Below, in pieces: positions 49,337 through 57,799 of a stretch of 64,000 bases of DNA. The stretch is from the NCBI RefSeq assembly GCF_019145205.1, contig NZ_JAHSTT010000005.1:186001-250000 (forward strand), read 5' to 3'. The translations under genes were made by a program, and so were the position numbers. Numbering within the stretch: position 1 is the stretch's first letter; each line of letters opens with the position of its first letter. The stretch is from Pseudomonas khavaziana. Lineage in GTDB: Bacteria; Pseudomonadota; Gammaproteobacteria; Pseudomonadales; Pseudomonadaceae. Under the pieces are notes generated by a model that did not search any database, had not been told where the DNA came from, and saw nothing but the letters and a program-made list of their open reading frames with translations.

Positions 49337-49560
49337 AGCTAGAAATAGCACGAGGTTTGTTCCTGGTCGGCGCGTTGGGCGTTTCAGCCCTGGCCCTGGC
49401 TGTGTGGGAACAACCTCGCACACAAGTGCTCAGTGCGGTAGACGGTGGCGGGCAATGCCTGCTGCCACGCATTGCCAAGGCGAGTGTGGCGGCCAAGCCT
49501 GATCATGAATTGCTGTTATTCATGTTCGGGATGTCTCAAGCGATGAAGCCGCAGAGTTGA
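49333..49560 (+). CDS. Small exported protein of the LPS operon, unknown function
   Basis: 75 residues. A hydrophobic N-terminal segment (about 7-24, GLFLVGALGVSALALAVW) suggests a signal anchor or signal peptide; one Cys (QCLLPR) and a GMSQ end follow. Its ATGA start overlaps the kinase stop. Not matched to a named family. A strong terminator follows, so it is the last gene of the operon. Confidence 0.75.
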   Translation: MKLEIARGLFLVGALGVSALALAVWEQPRTQVLSAVDGGGQCLLPRIAKASVAAKPDHELLLFMFGMSQAMKPQS

Positions 49561-49576
49561 AACGATTAACCCCCCA

Positions 49577-49608
49577 AAAAGGGCCTTGCGATGCGAGGCC
49601 CTTTTTTT
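49577..49608 (+). terminator. Terminator of the LPS-modification operon
   Basis: GGGCCTTGC / GCGAGGCCC stem preceded by an A run and followed by seven Ts. Confidence 0.9.
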
Positions 49609-49624
49609 ACGCCTGATGCTTTAA

Positions 49625-49724
49625 CTGTAGGAGCGAGCTTGCTCGCGAAAAACCTGAGAACGGCGCGTATCCAAAATGGGCGCGTTATCGTTGGCGACCT
49701 TCGCGAGCAAGCTCGCTCCTACAG
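49625..49724. repeat. REPIN, class A
   Basis: Inverted CTGTAGGAGCGAGCTTGCTC arms in the convergent spacer between the LPS operon and the DUF1513 gene. Confidence 0.9.
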
Positions 49725-49733
49725 AGGGGAATT

Positions 49734-50834
49734 TCAGATCAGGTGCAGATGGTTATCCCAAAACCCCGCCGGTAGTTCCAATGGCTTGGCCATCAGTTGG
49801 TCCTGGCGGCAATCATAGAAGCGGCAACGCCCTTGGCCTGACGTGACGACGAATCCATCGGCCACTGCACCCACACCGGCGCAGTCGGGGAGCGGCCCAT
49901 CCAGGCGCAGCTCGGCGCTGTCCATGTCCCAAATGAAGAAACGATTGCCCCGTGGCGCGGTTAATGCCACCAGGCGCAGTTCGCTGTGCACCGCCACGCT
50001 GGCGGTGTAGTGCCCCATCGCCTGCAACTGCTCATCAGCCACCGGGAACGCCACGAAAGGCTGGCCCGGGCGCTTGATCGCCAGCAACTCGGAGCGTTCC
50101 TGGGACGGCCCCATGAACTGCTGCCCGGTGAGGATAGTGCCATCGCTGGCGATGCCCATATGGCGCACGCTGTTCATCTGCTGGCCCAGGGTTTCCTTGC
50201 TGATCAAGGTGCCATCGCGATGCATCAGCACCAGGCTCGGCTCCATGGCGTTGAGATTCATCTCTACCCGGCTTTCAGCTTCGGTGCGAATGCCGCCGTT
50301 GGCCACCACCAGGGTTTCGCCGTCGGGCATCCAGGACACTTGGTGCGGGCCGATGCCGTGGGTGGAAATCTCGCCGCTGTGTACCAGCCGCTCGCCTTCG
50401 AACTTATACACACCCAACAGGCCGCGACCGGGGTCGGAGGTGTCGTTCTCGGTGGCGTACAGCCAGTCGCCGCTCTTGTGGATCACCGCATGCCCATAGA
50501 AGTGGCGGTTGGCGTTCGAGCTGATGGTTTGCAGCAGCGCGCCGTCACGCAGGTCAATCAGGTAGCTCTCGGTGCCCGGGCGGCGGGCGACGAACAGCGC
50601 GATCGGCAACGTAGGGTGATTGATGATGTCGTGGCAACGCTGGCCGACCTGGGTGGCAAACACCTGCTTGCCATCCAGGCGATAGCCGACGGCGTAGTGC
50701 TTGCCGTCGGCATCATCCCGCGCCGACAGTAGCAGCGGGCCTTTATCCTTGCCTTTGAACAGCGTCCAGCCGCCCAACGTAAGGGCGCTGAGCAGCACGC
50801 TGCCCACCGCCAAAGCCTGTCGCCTGAGCATCAT
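49734..50834 (-). CDS. DUF1513 periplasmic beta-propeller-like protein
   Basis: 366 residues. N-terminal signal (about 1-24), then repeated blade-like segments (KHYAVGYRLDG, GHAVIHKSGDWLYATEND, GPHQVSWMPDGETLVVANGG) expected to form a beta-propeller. Function unknown. Last gene of the di-haem/imelysin operon; its start overlaps the imelysin stop by one base (TGATG), showing tight coupling. Confidence 0.83.
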   Translation of the reverse strand: MMLRRQALAVGSVLLSALTLGGWTLFKGKDKGPLLLSARDDADGKHYAVGYRLDGKQVFATQVGQRCHDIINHPTLPIALFVARRPGTESYLIDLRDGALLQTISSNANRHFYGHAVIHKSGDWLYATENDTSDPGRGLLGVYKFEGERLVHSGEISTHGIGPHQVSWMPDGETLVVANGGIRTEAESRVEMNLNAMEPSLVLMHRDGTLISKETLGQQMNSVRHMGIASDGTILTGQQFMGPSQERSELLAIKRPGQPFVAFPVADEQLQAMGHYTASVAVHSELRLVALTAPRGNRFFIWDMDSAELRLDGPLPDCAGVGAVADGFVVTSGQGRCRFYDCRQDQLMAKPLELPAGFWDNHLHLI

Positions 50835-51898
50835 CAGTCACCGTCGTTGGCGTTGAAGCCCAGTTGGATTCCCAGGGCCTTGGCCAGCTCGCCTTCGTGC
50901 AGGCGGTGGACCACGTTGAGGCTGTCGTAGATGTCGTTGAGCTGCTGGCGCCCGGCGTCATCGTTCAACAGTTCGTTGAGGCTACGCTGGTTGCTGGCGA
51001 ACAGTTTCAAGGACGCGGCATAGGCGGCGTCGATCTTCTCGGCCAACGGCTTCTGGTCCGCCGGCAGCAGGCCACGCAAGCCTTTGTTGTCAACGCCGAC
51101 CCACACGGTCTGGGCCGCGGCGAGGCTCGCCTCCAGGCTTTGCAGCGACGACTGGCTGCGCCATGCATCGGCCTGGAACGGTTGCGGGATGCCCTTGGTC
51201 TGGCGACCCATGGGCGTGCCGAGTTTTTTCTTCAGGGTGTCCAGGGCAGTCACTTGCACGCGCAGCAGGTCGGCAATGGCCTCGTGGGAATCAGCGTAGC
51301 GCTGGTTCGGGAACTTGGTCATCTGCGCAAGCATGCCGTCGGTGCTGTTCCAGCTGGCGAGAATCTCTTCAGCCAGGACTTTCTGGCGCTCGCCGATCGC
51401 CATCAACAGTGGGCAATAGCGGGCTTTCTGCGCTTCGTCGGCGACGTCTGGCTTGGCGTCGTAGAGGATGTATTCGTAGGCCGACAGGCCCTGCACCACA
51501 ACACTGGATTTAGCCAGGGCGGCGGCATCGATCTGCGGCTGGGCGCTGACCAGTTGCTCAACCTGGCGACCGACCAGGTTCTTCTTGTCCGGCCAGAACT
51601 GCACCTGCCAGGCACGGTTGCCCTCGGCCAGCGGACCGATCAGCAGTGGTTGCAACTCGGCCCAGGCTTTTTGCGCGTGCAGGAAGTCGGCGCGGGCGGT
51701 GTCCAGGCTTTCCTTGCCCTGGCAGTAGGCCAGGGCGCTGACGGCCAGTTGGCGGTCGGCTTCAACCCAACGGCTGTAGGTCGGCAGGATCACTTGCTTG
51801 GCGATGGCCGCCGAGGTCACCGCTTGCGGGTCCTGGGGCGAGCAGGCGCCGAGCGCCAGGGCGGCCAGGCTGGTGAACAACAACTTGGGACGAAACAT
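50834..51898 (-). CDS. Imelysin family (M75-like) lipoprotein
   Basis: 354 residues. Lipoprotein signal ending LALGACS (Cys19). Imelysin fold with GNRAWQVQFWPDKKN, GLSAYEYILYD and SHEAIADLLRVQ. Imelysins (IrpA, EfeO M75 domain) are iron-regulated periplasmic or outer-membrane proteins thought to bind metal; peptidase activity is doubtful. It lies 31 bases after the di-haem oxidoreductase and overlaps the DUF1513 gene. Confidence 0.87.
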   Translation of the reverse strand: MFRPKLLFTSLAALALGACSPQDPQAVTSAAIAKQVILPTYSRWVEADRQLAVSALAYCQGKESLDTARADFLHAQKAWAELQPLLIGPLAEGNRAWQVQFWPDKKNLVGRQVEQLVSAQPQIDAAALAKSSVVVQGLSAYEYILYDAKPDVADEAQKARYCPLLMAIGERQKVLAEEILASWNSTDGMLAQMTKFPNQRYADSHEAIADLLRVQVTALDTLKKKLGTPMGRQTKGIPQPFQADAWRSQSSLQSLEASLAAAQTVWVGVDNKGLRGLLPADQKPLAEKIDAAYAASLKLFASNQRSLNELLNDDAGRQQLNDIYDSLNVVHRLHEGELAKALGIQLGFNANDGD

Positions 51899-51929
51899 GT
51901 CGAGCTCCCTTCTGTAAGTGGGGCAAAGC

Positions 51930-53369
51930 TTATAAAGAATTCAGGAACGCCAGCAACGCGGCACGCTGCTCGGCATTGAACGACAACACATGCTGCTGCG
52001 CCGCTTGTGCTTCACCGCCATGCCACAGCACGGCCTCGAGCAGGTTGCGGGCCCGGCCGTCATGCAAGAACTGGGTGTGGCCACTCACGGCTTGCGTCAG
52101 GCCAATACCCCACAACGGCGGGGTGCGCCAATCGCGGCCAGAGGCTTTGAATTCGGTACGGTTATCGGCGAGGCCTTCGCCCATGTCGTGCAACAACAGG
52201 TCGCTGTAAGGGCGTATCACCTGATTGGCCAGCTCAGGCTCGGCGGCGTTGGCGGCCGTGGTGAATGTCGGCTTGTGGCAGCCCTGGCAACCGGCCTGGT
52301 AGAACAGGTTCTTGCCGGCCAGCACCTGCGGGGTATTGACGTCTCGGCGTGCGGGTACCGCGAGGTTGCGGGTATAGAACAGCACCAGGCGCAGGATGTT
52401 ATCGCTGACTTCCGGCTCGCCATCTGGGCCATTGCCGTTGGGCGCCTGCTTGCAGGCCACTTGGGCATCGGTGCAATCATCGAAGGGTCTCAGGGAGGTC
52501 GTGAGGCCCATATCACCAGAAAACGCGTGAACATTTTGTTGGTTAAGGTTGGGTTGCCCGGCTTTCCAGCCAAAACGCCCGAGTACGGTTTTACGCAGGG
52601 CGTCATCCCAGACCCAATTGGCGCGGCCGACAATGGCCTCTTTGTCGGCCGTCTTGGGGTCGGTGTTGCGCAGGATATCGGCGTCGCTGATCGCTTCGAG
52701 CAGGCCCAGGCCGATCATTGGCGGTGCTACCCGGGCGGAGAAGCGTGTATCAGGATGCATCGGGCCGTAGCCGAGTTGGGTTATTTGCAGGTCGGGTTTG
52801 CGTAGCTCGACGACGGTGCCGTCCTTGAAGCTGACCTGGACAGGGCTGTAGTCGACCCGCACCTTGCCTTCCGGCACGACGCCAGGCACGGACATGTCCT
52901 GCAACTGCCCGCCATACACCGGCTCGGGGACCACGCCGAGCTGTTCGATGAGCTTGGCGTAGGGGGGCTGCTCTGTAATGGAGAGAGGGATGGAGAGGCG
53001 CACCAGCATCGACACCGCATTCGGCGCATCAGGCAGCGGCGGATGGCCCCGACCGTCCTTGATATGGCAGTTCTGGCAGGCGTTGGTATTGAACAGCGGG
53101 CCCAGGCCATCCCGTGCCGTGGTGGTGGACGGCGCAATCACCCAAGGGCTACGGAAGAAACTGTTACCGACGCTGAAATCCAGGCGTCGGGTGGGCGCCA
53201 GGTTGGCCGAGGGCAACGAAAAAGCGTTCTGGTCGCGCTTGTTCACCGTCGTCGCGCCACCGGACCGCGACTCACCAGGCTCGGCCTTGGTGAAGCGGGG
53301 GGCGTCGTCGCAAGCGGTCAGGGTTAAAGCCATCAACGCTGCGGACAGGCAAAAAAGCGCACGGAACAT
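51930..53369 (-). CDS. Di-haem oxidoreductase-like c-type cytochrome (DUF1111/thiol oxidoreductase)
   Basis: 479 residues. Lipoprotein-type signal (LTLTACDD, Cys20) and two haem c sites: CQNCH (98-102) and CQGCH (about residue 363). The fold resembles MauG/CcpA peroxidases in the C-terminal half. Redox partner and substrate unknown. ATG at 53369 is chosen because AGGAA precedes it and a signal peptide follows at once; a longer frame to 53441 has neither. First gene of the operon with imelysin and DUF1513. Confidence 0.87.
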   Translation of the reverse strand: MFRALFCLSAALMALTLTACDDAPRFTKAEPGESRSGGATTVNKRDQNAFSLPSANLAPTRRLDFSVGNSFFRSPWVIAPSTTTARDGLGPLFNTNACQNCHIKDGRGHPPLPDAPNAVSMLVRLSIPLSITEQPPYAKLIEQLGVVPEPVYGGQLQDMSVPGVVPEGKVRVDYSPVQVSFKDGTVVELRKPDLQITQLGYGPMHPDTRFSARVAPPMIGLGLLEAISDADILRNTDPKTADKEAIVGRANWVWDDALRKTVLGRFGWKAGQPNLNQQNVHAFSGDMGLTTSLRPFDDCTDAQVACKQAPNGNGPDGEPEVSDNILRLVLFYTRNLAVPARRDVNTPQVLAGKNLFYQAGCQGCHKPTFTTAANAAEPELANQVIRPYSDLLLHDMGEGLADNRTEFKASGRDWRTPPLWGIGLTQAVSGHTQFLHDGRARNLLEAVLWHGGEAQAAQQHVLSFNAEQRAALLAFLNSL

Positions 53370-53509
53370 CGAAATTCCTGGAAACGGTCGGAAAATGTGG
53401 TCGCAAAGTCTAACAGGGCAGGGCGGTTTGAATAAGAGCAATTATCGTTTGGTGGCATCCGGATTCTTTCCCGCTAGAATGACCGCACATTTTTCTCTGG
53501 AGGTGGCCA

Positions 53510-54073
53510 ATGCAGGCTCTCGACGCTTTGCTCAACCGTGTTTCCGTGCCACGTTTGCTGGAACCGGCACCGACCCAGGAGCAGCGCGACCTGTTGTTCG
53601 CCGCCGCCATGCGTGCGCCCGACCACGGTCAACTGCGCCCTTGGCGTTTCCTTACCGTAGAAGGCGCAGCCCGTGAGCAGATGGGCACGCTGTTGGCCGA
53701 GGCCGCGCGCCTGCAGGATGCCGAAGCTCCCCAGGCGGTCATCGACAAGGCCCAGAACGGCCCGCTGCGTGCGCCGTTGGTGGTGGTGGTGATCGCGCGC
53801 CTGCAAGAGCACTTCAAGGTGCCCAAGTCCGAGCAATTGCTGGCGGCGGCTTGTGCAGCCCACGGCATCCTGTTGGCGGCCTATGCCCAGGGGATTGGGG
53901 CAGTGTGGCGGACCGGTGAATTGTCCTACTCGGCCCATGTGGCCAAAGGGTTGGGGCTGACGGCGGATGAAGAAGTAATTGGTTTTCTCTACTTGGGCAC
54001 ACCGCAGAACCCGCCACGCACCGCGCCGAAGGAAGACCTGACGCCGTTCGTCCAGGCCTGGCCCGGCCGGTAA
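53510..54073 (+). CDS. Nitroreductase (YdjA-like)
   Basis: 187 residues. FMN-dependent nitroreductase fold with the YdjA-type RAPDHGQLRPWRFLTVEG FMN loop and GIGAVWRTGEL. Minimal members of the family reduce nitroaromatics or unknown substrates with NAD(P)H. TGGAGGTG precedes the ATG. Divergent from the di-haem operon. Confidence 0.88.
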   Translation: MQALDALLNRVSVPRLLEPAPTQEQRDLLFAAAMRAPDHGQLRPWRFLTVEGAAREQMGTLLAEAARLQDAEAPQAVIDKAQNGPLRAPLVVVVIARLQEHFKVPKSEQLLAAACAAHGILLAAYAQGIGAVWRTGELSYSAHVAKGLGLTADEEVIGFLYLGTPQNPPRTAPKEDLTPFVQAWPGR

Positions 54074-54095
54074 TTCACCACCGCCCTGCTCTATA

Positions 54096-54195
54096 TGTAG
54101 GAGCGAGCTTGCTCGCGAAGAACTCAAAGGCGCCGCGTTTATTCAGAAAGCACGCGTTATCGTTGACGTTTTTCGCGAGCAAGCTCGCTCCTACA
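54096..54195. repeat. REPIN, class A
   Basis: Inverted TGTAGGAGCGAGCTTGCTCG arms between the convergent nitroreductase and chemoreceptor genes. Confidence 0.9.
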
Positions 54196-54218
54196 GGAAT
54201 CAAAGTTTCAGAACCGAG

Positions 54219-56357
54219 TCAGACCCTGAACTGATCCATCAACTTCATCTGCTGGCTGGCCAGTGCATTGAGCTGGCTGCTGATCGCCGCCGACTCGGTG
54301 GCCTGGCCGGTGAGGGTTTCGGTCACGGTGCGAATCGCCGAGACGTTGCGGTTGACCTCTTCGGCCACTGCGCTCTGCTCTTCGGCGGCACTGGCGATTT
54401 GCAGGTTCATGTCGCTGATCACCGTGACCGCGTCACTGATCTTGCCCAGGGCCTGCACCGCCTGGTGGATCTGCCCGGCATTACTCTGGGCCTGTTGCTG
54501 GCTGGAGTGCATGGTCGCTACCACGCCTCGGGTGCCGCTCTGGATACGTTCGATCACCAGGCGGATTTCCTCGACCGAATCCTGGGTGCGCTTGGCCAGG
54601 TTGCGTACTTCGTCGGCCACCACCGCAAAGCCACGCCCGCTTTCGCCGGCGCGTGCCGCTTCAATCGCGGCGTTCAATGCGAGCAGGTTGGTTTGTTCGG
54701 CGATGCTGCGGATCACCTCCAGGACCGAGCCGATCTGTTCGCTGTTGACCGCCAGGGCTTCGACTTCGCTCACCGCTTTGCTGACTTCCTCGGCAAGGGT
54801 GGTGATATCACGGGTGCTCTGCTCGATGATCGACATGCCTTCGCGGGCCGACTGATCGGCGCCGCGTGCCGCGCTGGCGGCATTCGAGGCACTGTTGGCG
54901 ACGTCGTGGGCGGTGGCGCTCATTTCATTCGACGCGGTCGCCACCTGGTCGATTTCGCGGAACTGCACCTGCATGCCTTCGCTGGTCTGGCGCGCAATGG
55001 CCGAGGACTGATCCGCCGTACCACGGGCTTCGGTAATGCTTTGCTTGATCTGCGCTATGGTCGGTTGCAGCTTGTCGAGGAAGCGGTTGAACCAGTTCAC
55101 CAGCTCGCCGAGTTCGTCTTTCTTGGCGTACGCCAGGCGTTGGGTGAGGTCGCCGTCGCCGCTGGCGATGTCCTTAAGCATGGCGGCCACGCTGTTGATC
55201 GGCCGGGTGACGCCGGTGGCGGTCAGCCAGATCAGCAGCAAGCCCAACAGGCCGGCAGCCGCTGCTACCAGCAAGGCTTTGAGGGTACCGCTGGCCTGGG
55301 CCTCATCGAGCACCGCTTGCAGCTTGACGTTATCGGCCAGCATCACGGCTTTCGGCAGTTTGATTACCACGCCCCAGGACTTGGCATCGGCAATCGGCTT
55401 GACCGGGTATACGGCGTGAATGATGTCGTTCTGCCCGCGGATCACTGGCCGGTCATTGGCGAGCAGTTGCACAATTTCCCTGCCTTCGGCGCCGAGGCTA
55501 TCGATCAGGTTCTTGCCTACCTTGGCCGGTTCACCGCTATAGGCCGCGATCAAGCCGGTGCTGGACAGAATCTCTAGGTGCGCTGCGCCGTTGAACAGAT
55601 CTTTCTGCGCCGCATCGGTGGTCGCTTGCAGGGCCGTAAGGGCGATATCGATGCCGACGACGCCGATGACTTTGCCATCAACGATCAGTGGCAGGGAAAT
55701 GGTGGTCATCAGCACAGGTTTGCCGGCCACTGTGTCTTCGTAGGGGTCCAGCAGACAGGTGCTGCGGGTGTCCCGTGGGCAGGTATACCAAATGTTATAG
55801 GGCGTGCCGCTGAGGTTGAGGGTGGTCTTGGTCAGGTCATCCTCGACCATGATGGTGTTGAGGCCTTCACCGCCGGCACGGCTCCAGTAGCTGGAAAAGC
55901 GGCCTTTTTCGTTGGAAACGCGCGCTTTGTCGTCGACGAATTCGCTGTCTTTGCCATCCAGCCCGTTGGGTTCGAACGACAGCCAGATGCCCAGCACCTT
56001 GGTGTTGCGTTCGAATGCGGTTTTTACGCTCTGGTTGATTTCTTCGCGCAGGGCGCCGGCTTCAAGAGAGCGCTTGGTCCCCAGCTGACGCAAGTCTTTG
56101 ATCTGGTCGGCGAGGGCCGTGACCACCAGCAGATTTTCACCAAAAGTTGTTTGCAAGTGCCCGGCCTGTTCGGCTGCCTTGGCTTGCAGCAGTTGTTCCA
56201 CGCTGGCGGTCAGCATTCGTGAGCTTGAGTCACTGACCAATAGGTCGTTCTGGTTGGTGTTGTAGATATTGATGCCGACCACCAGTGCAATGACCCCCAA
56301 CAGGCAAAGACCGGACAGCAGCACGATTTTGAAGCGAATGGAGAGGGTGTCGAACAT
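54219..56357 (-). CDS. Methyl-accepting chemotaxis protein with dCache sensor
   Basis: 712 residues. TM1 (about 12-30), large periplasmic dCache_1 domain (about 40-335), TM2 (about 355-375), HAMP (about 378-430) and the signalling hairpin with [19 protein letters not shown] (about 580). Binds a small ligand and controls CheA. The Cache region ([16 protein letters not shown]) may resemble polyamine-sensing TlpQ, but the ligand is not established. ATG 56357 is used; GTG at 56369 is an alternative with no better ribosome site. Confidence 0.9.
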   Translation of the reverse strand: MFDTLSIRFKIVLLSGLCLLGVIALVVGINIYNTNQNDLLVSDSSSRMLTASVEQLLQAKAAEQAGHLQTTFGENLLVVTALADQIKDLRQLGTKRSLEAGALREEINQSVKTAFERNTKVLGIWLSFEPNGLDGKDSEFVDDKARVSNEKGRFSSYWSRAGGEGLNTIMVEDDLTKTTLNLSGTPYNIWYTCPRDTRSTCLLDPYEDTVAGKPVLMTTISLPLIVDGKVIGVVGIDIALTALQATTDAAQKDLFNGAAHLEILSSTGLIAAYSGEPAKVGKNLIDSLGAEGREIVQLLANDRPVIRGQNDIIHAVYPVKPIADAKSWGVVIKLPKAVMLADNVKLQAVLDEAQASGTLKALLVAAAAGLLGLLLIWLTATGVTRPINSVAAMLKDIASGDGDLTQRLAYAKKDELGELVNWFNRFLDKLQPTIAQIKQSITEARGTADQSSAIARQTSEGMQVQFREIDQVATASNEMSATAHDVANSASNAASAARGADQSAREGMSIIEQSTRDITTLAEEVSKAVSEVEALAVNSEQIGSVLEVIRSIAEQTNLLALNAAIEAARAGESGRGFAVVADEVRNLAKRTQDSVEEIRLVIERIQSGTRGVVATMHSSQQQAQSNAGQIHQAVQALGKISDAVTVISDMNLQIASAAEEQSAVAEEVNRNVSAIRTVTETLTGQATESAAISSQLNALASQQMKLMDQFRV

Positions 56358-56494
56358 AGGGTCACTCACGAATGACTTGTTGGAATGCGGGCAGCAGAGC
56401 CAAGTCCATTCGGCGCCATGTCTGAAACATCGGCGTCACAAATCGATTCATGAGGAATAGGCGATGAGCGGTAGGATACCGCCTACATGGAGCC

Positions 56495-56896
56495 CTATAT
56501 GGGGCGTGCCAGCTGCTCGGGGCGGGACCAGATCCACAGGTTGCCCAGGCTCATACCGGCAATGGCCAGATACACCGGCCAGCCGTGATCCAGCATCACC
56601 AGCATCAGGACGGCACACAGCAACATACTCACGGTGGCGCTGACCTTGGCCCGACGCGCAATGATCTTGCCGTTGCGCCAGTTGAACAGGATAGGCCCGA
56701 ACAGGCGGTGGTTTTCCAGCCAGGCGCTCAGGCGTGGTGAGCTTTTGGTGGCGGCCCAGGCGGCGAGGAGGATGAATTCGGTGGTGGGCAAACCCGGTAT
56801 GACAATCGCCACCAGGCCGATCCCCAGGCTGACGTAGGCCAGCAGGCCGAAGAGGACTTGGGCGATTTTGGAGGAGGATTGGGGTTTGCCGGTCAT
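56495..56896 (-). CDS. DUF454/YbaN family inner membrane protein
   Basis: 133 residues, three to four membrane segments. YbaN pattern: VSLGIGLVAIVIPGLPTTEFILLAAWA and SPRLSAWLENHRLFGPILFNWR. Function unknown; homologues lie near haem or iron genes in several pseudomonads. ATG 56896 is preferred to GTG 56911; neither has a clear ribosome site. Confidence 0.82.
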   Translation of the reverse strand: MTGKPQSSSKIAQVLFGLLAYVSLGIGLVAIVIPGLPTTEFILLAAWAATKSSPRLSAWLENHRLFGPILFNWRNGKIIARRAKVSATVSMLLCAVLMLVMLDHGWPVYLAIAGMSLGNLWIWSRPEQLARPI

Positions 56897-56938
56897 AGGT
56901 AGGAATATCACAAAAAATCGATGTGAAATGAGTGCTCA

Positions 56939-57030
56939 GTGTGGGAGGGGGCTTGCTCCCGATGGCAGAGTGTCAGTCAGCTTATGTTTAGCTGGCACAC
57001 TGCCATCGGGAGCAAGCCCCCTCCCACATT
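56939..57030. repeat. REPIN, class B
   Basis: Inverted GTGGGAGGGGGCTTGCTCCC arms between the YbaN gene promoter region and hemO 3' end, with a GTCAGTCAGC-type inner stem. Confidence 0.9.
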
Positions 57031-57055
57031 TTCTGATTGCATTTCAATCTGGAGG

Positions 57056-57664
57056 TCAGGCCATTTCAGGGGCGCTAGCGTACGCCTGTTCCAGCAACAC
57101 GGTGAAGCGCACAAACGCATCGATTGCACCTTTCTCCACGGCGGCTTCTTCTTCGGCGCTGAATTCCAGGCTGTCGAGGGTGCGGGTGAAGCTTTTCCAG
57201 CCTTCGGCGCGACCGCCGGCCGGTTCGCCCAGGTGGCGGGCACCGAAGGTTTCACTCAGTCCCAGGCCCACGGCGCGCTTGATCAGGAACGCGGCGCCCA
57301 GCTTGGAGCCTTCGGACACGAACAGCCAGCCCAGGGCCTCGGCTTTACTCGGATTCTGCACCGCACCAGCCACCGGGGCCGGGATCTCAGTGTCCAGGTC
57401 TGCCAGGTCGAGCTTGGCGGCTTCGGCGCGGCAGCGTGCGGCCAGGTCCGGGACGATCTTGATCAGTTCGGCATTGTTGTACAGGGTTACCAGTTCCGAC
57501 TGGAACAGGTACTGGGCCACCACGAAGCGGGCGAAGTTGGCTTGGGTTTCGAACGGCGCATGAGCCTTCACCAACGCATCCAGCTTGGTGTGCGGTTCAT
57601 TGGTGATCTGGTTCAGGCGCTGGGAGCGCAGGCTCGGGCGTTCTGCGGTAGGAGAAGCGGTCAT
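57056..57664 (-). CDS. hemO: Haem oxygenase (HemO/PigA type)
   Basis: 202 residues. Opens haem to biliverdin, CO and iron. The N-terminal RSQRLNQITNEPHTKL carries the axial His25; GWLFVSEGSKLGAAFLIKR is the distal helix. N18, K33 and the Lys in FLIKR match the PigA residues (N19, K34, K132) that turn haem for beta/delta cleavage, so PigA-like products are predicted. It follows the TonB receptor gene but a terminator lies between, so it may need its own promoter. Confidence 0.92.
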   Translation of the reverse strand: MTASPTAERPSLRSQRLNQITNEPHTKLDALVKAHAPFETQANFARFVVAQYLFQSELVTLYNNAELIKIVPDLAARCRAEAAKLDLADLDTEIPAPVAGAVQNPSKAEALGWLFVSEGSKLGAAFLIKRAVGLGLSETFGARHLGEPAGGRAEGWKSFTRTLDSLEFSAEEEAAVEKGAIDAFVRFTVLLEQAYASAPEMA

Positions 57665-57748
57665 GTAAAAGTCCTTGAGAAGGTAAGCGCCTGGGTGCCC
57701 TTAAAGAGAGCTGTTATCAACTAGACGAACAAGAAGACGCGGCACAGT

Positions 57749-57791
57749 AAAAAATCCTCACCCCGCCGCTGTGGATTCCGGCGAGGTGAGG
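57749..57791 (-). terminator. Terminator between the haem receptor and hemO
   Basis: CCTCACC / GGTGAGG stem extended by a CGCCG/CGGCG part, with a six-base T run on the minus strand, nine bases after the receptor stop. Confidence 0.75.
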
Positions 57792-57799
57792 CGGGTGGG

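Noticed and set aside
53430..53446. Possible Fur box before the di-haem operon (GAATAAGAGCAATTATC)
   Set aside because: Only the outer halves resemble the consensus and the centre is wrong, so it is not listed as a site.
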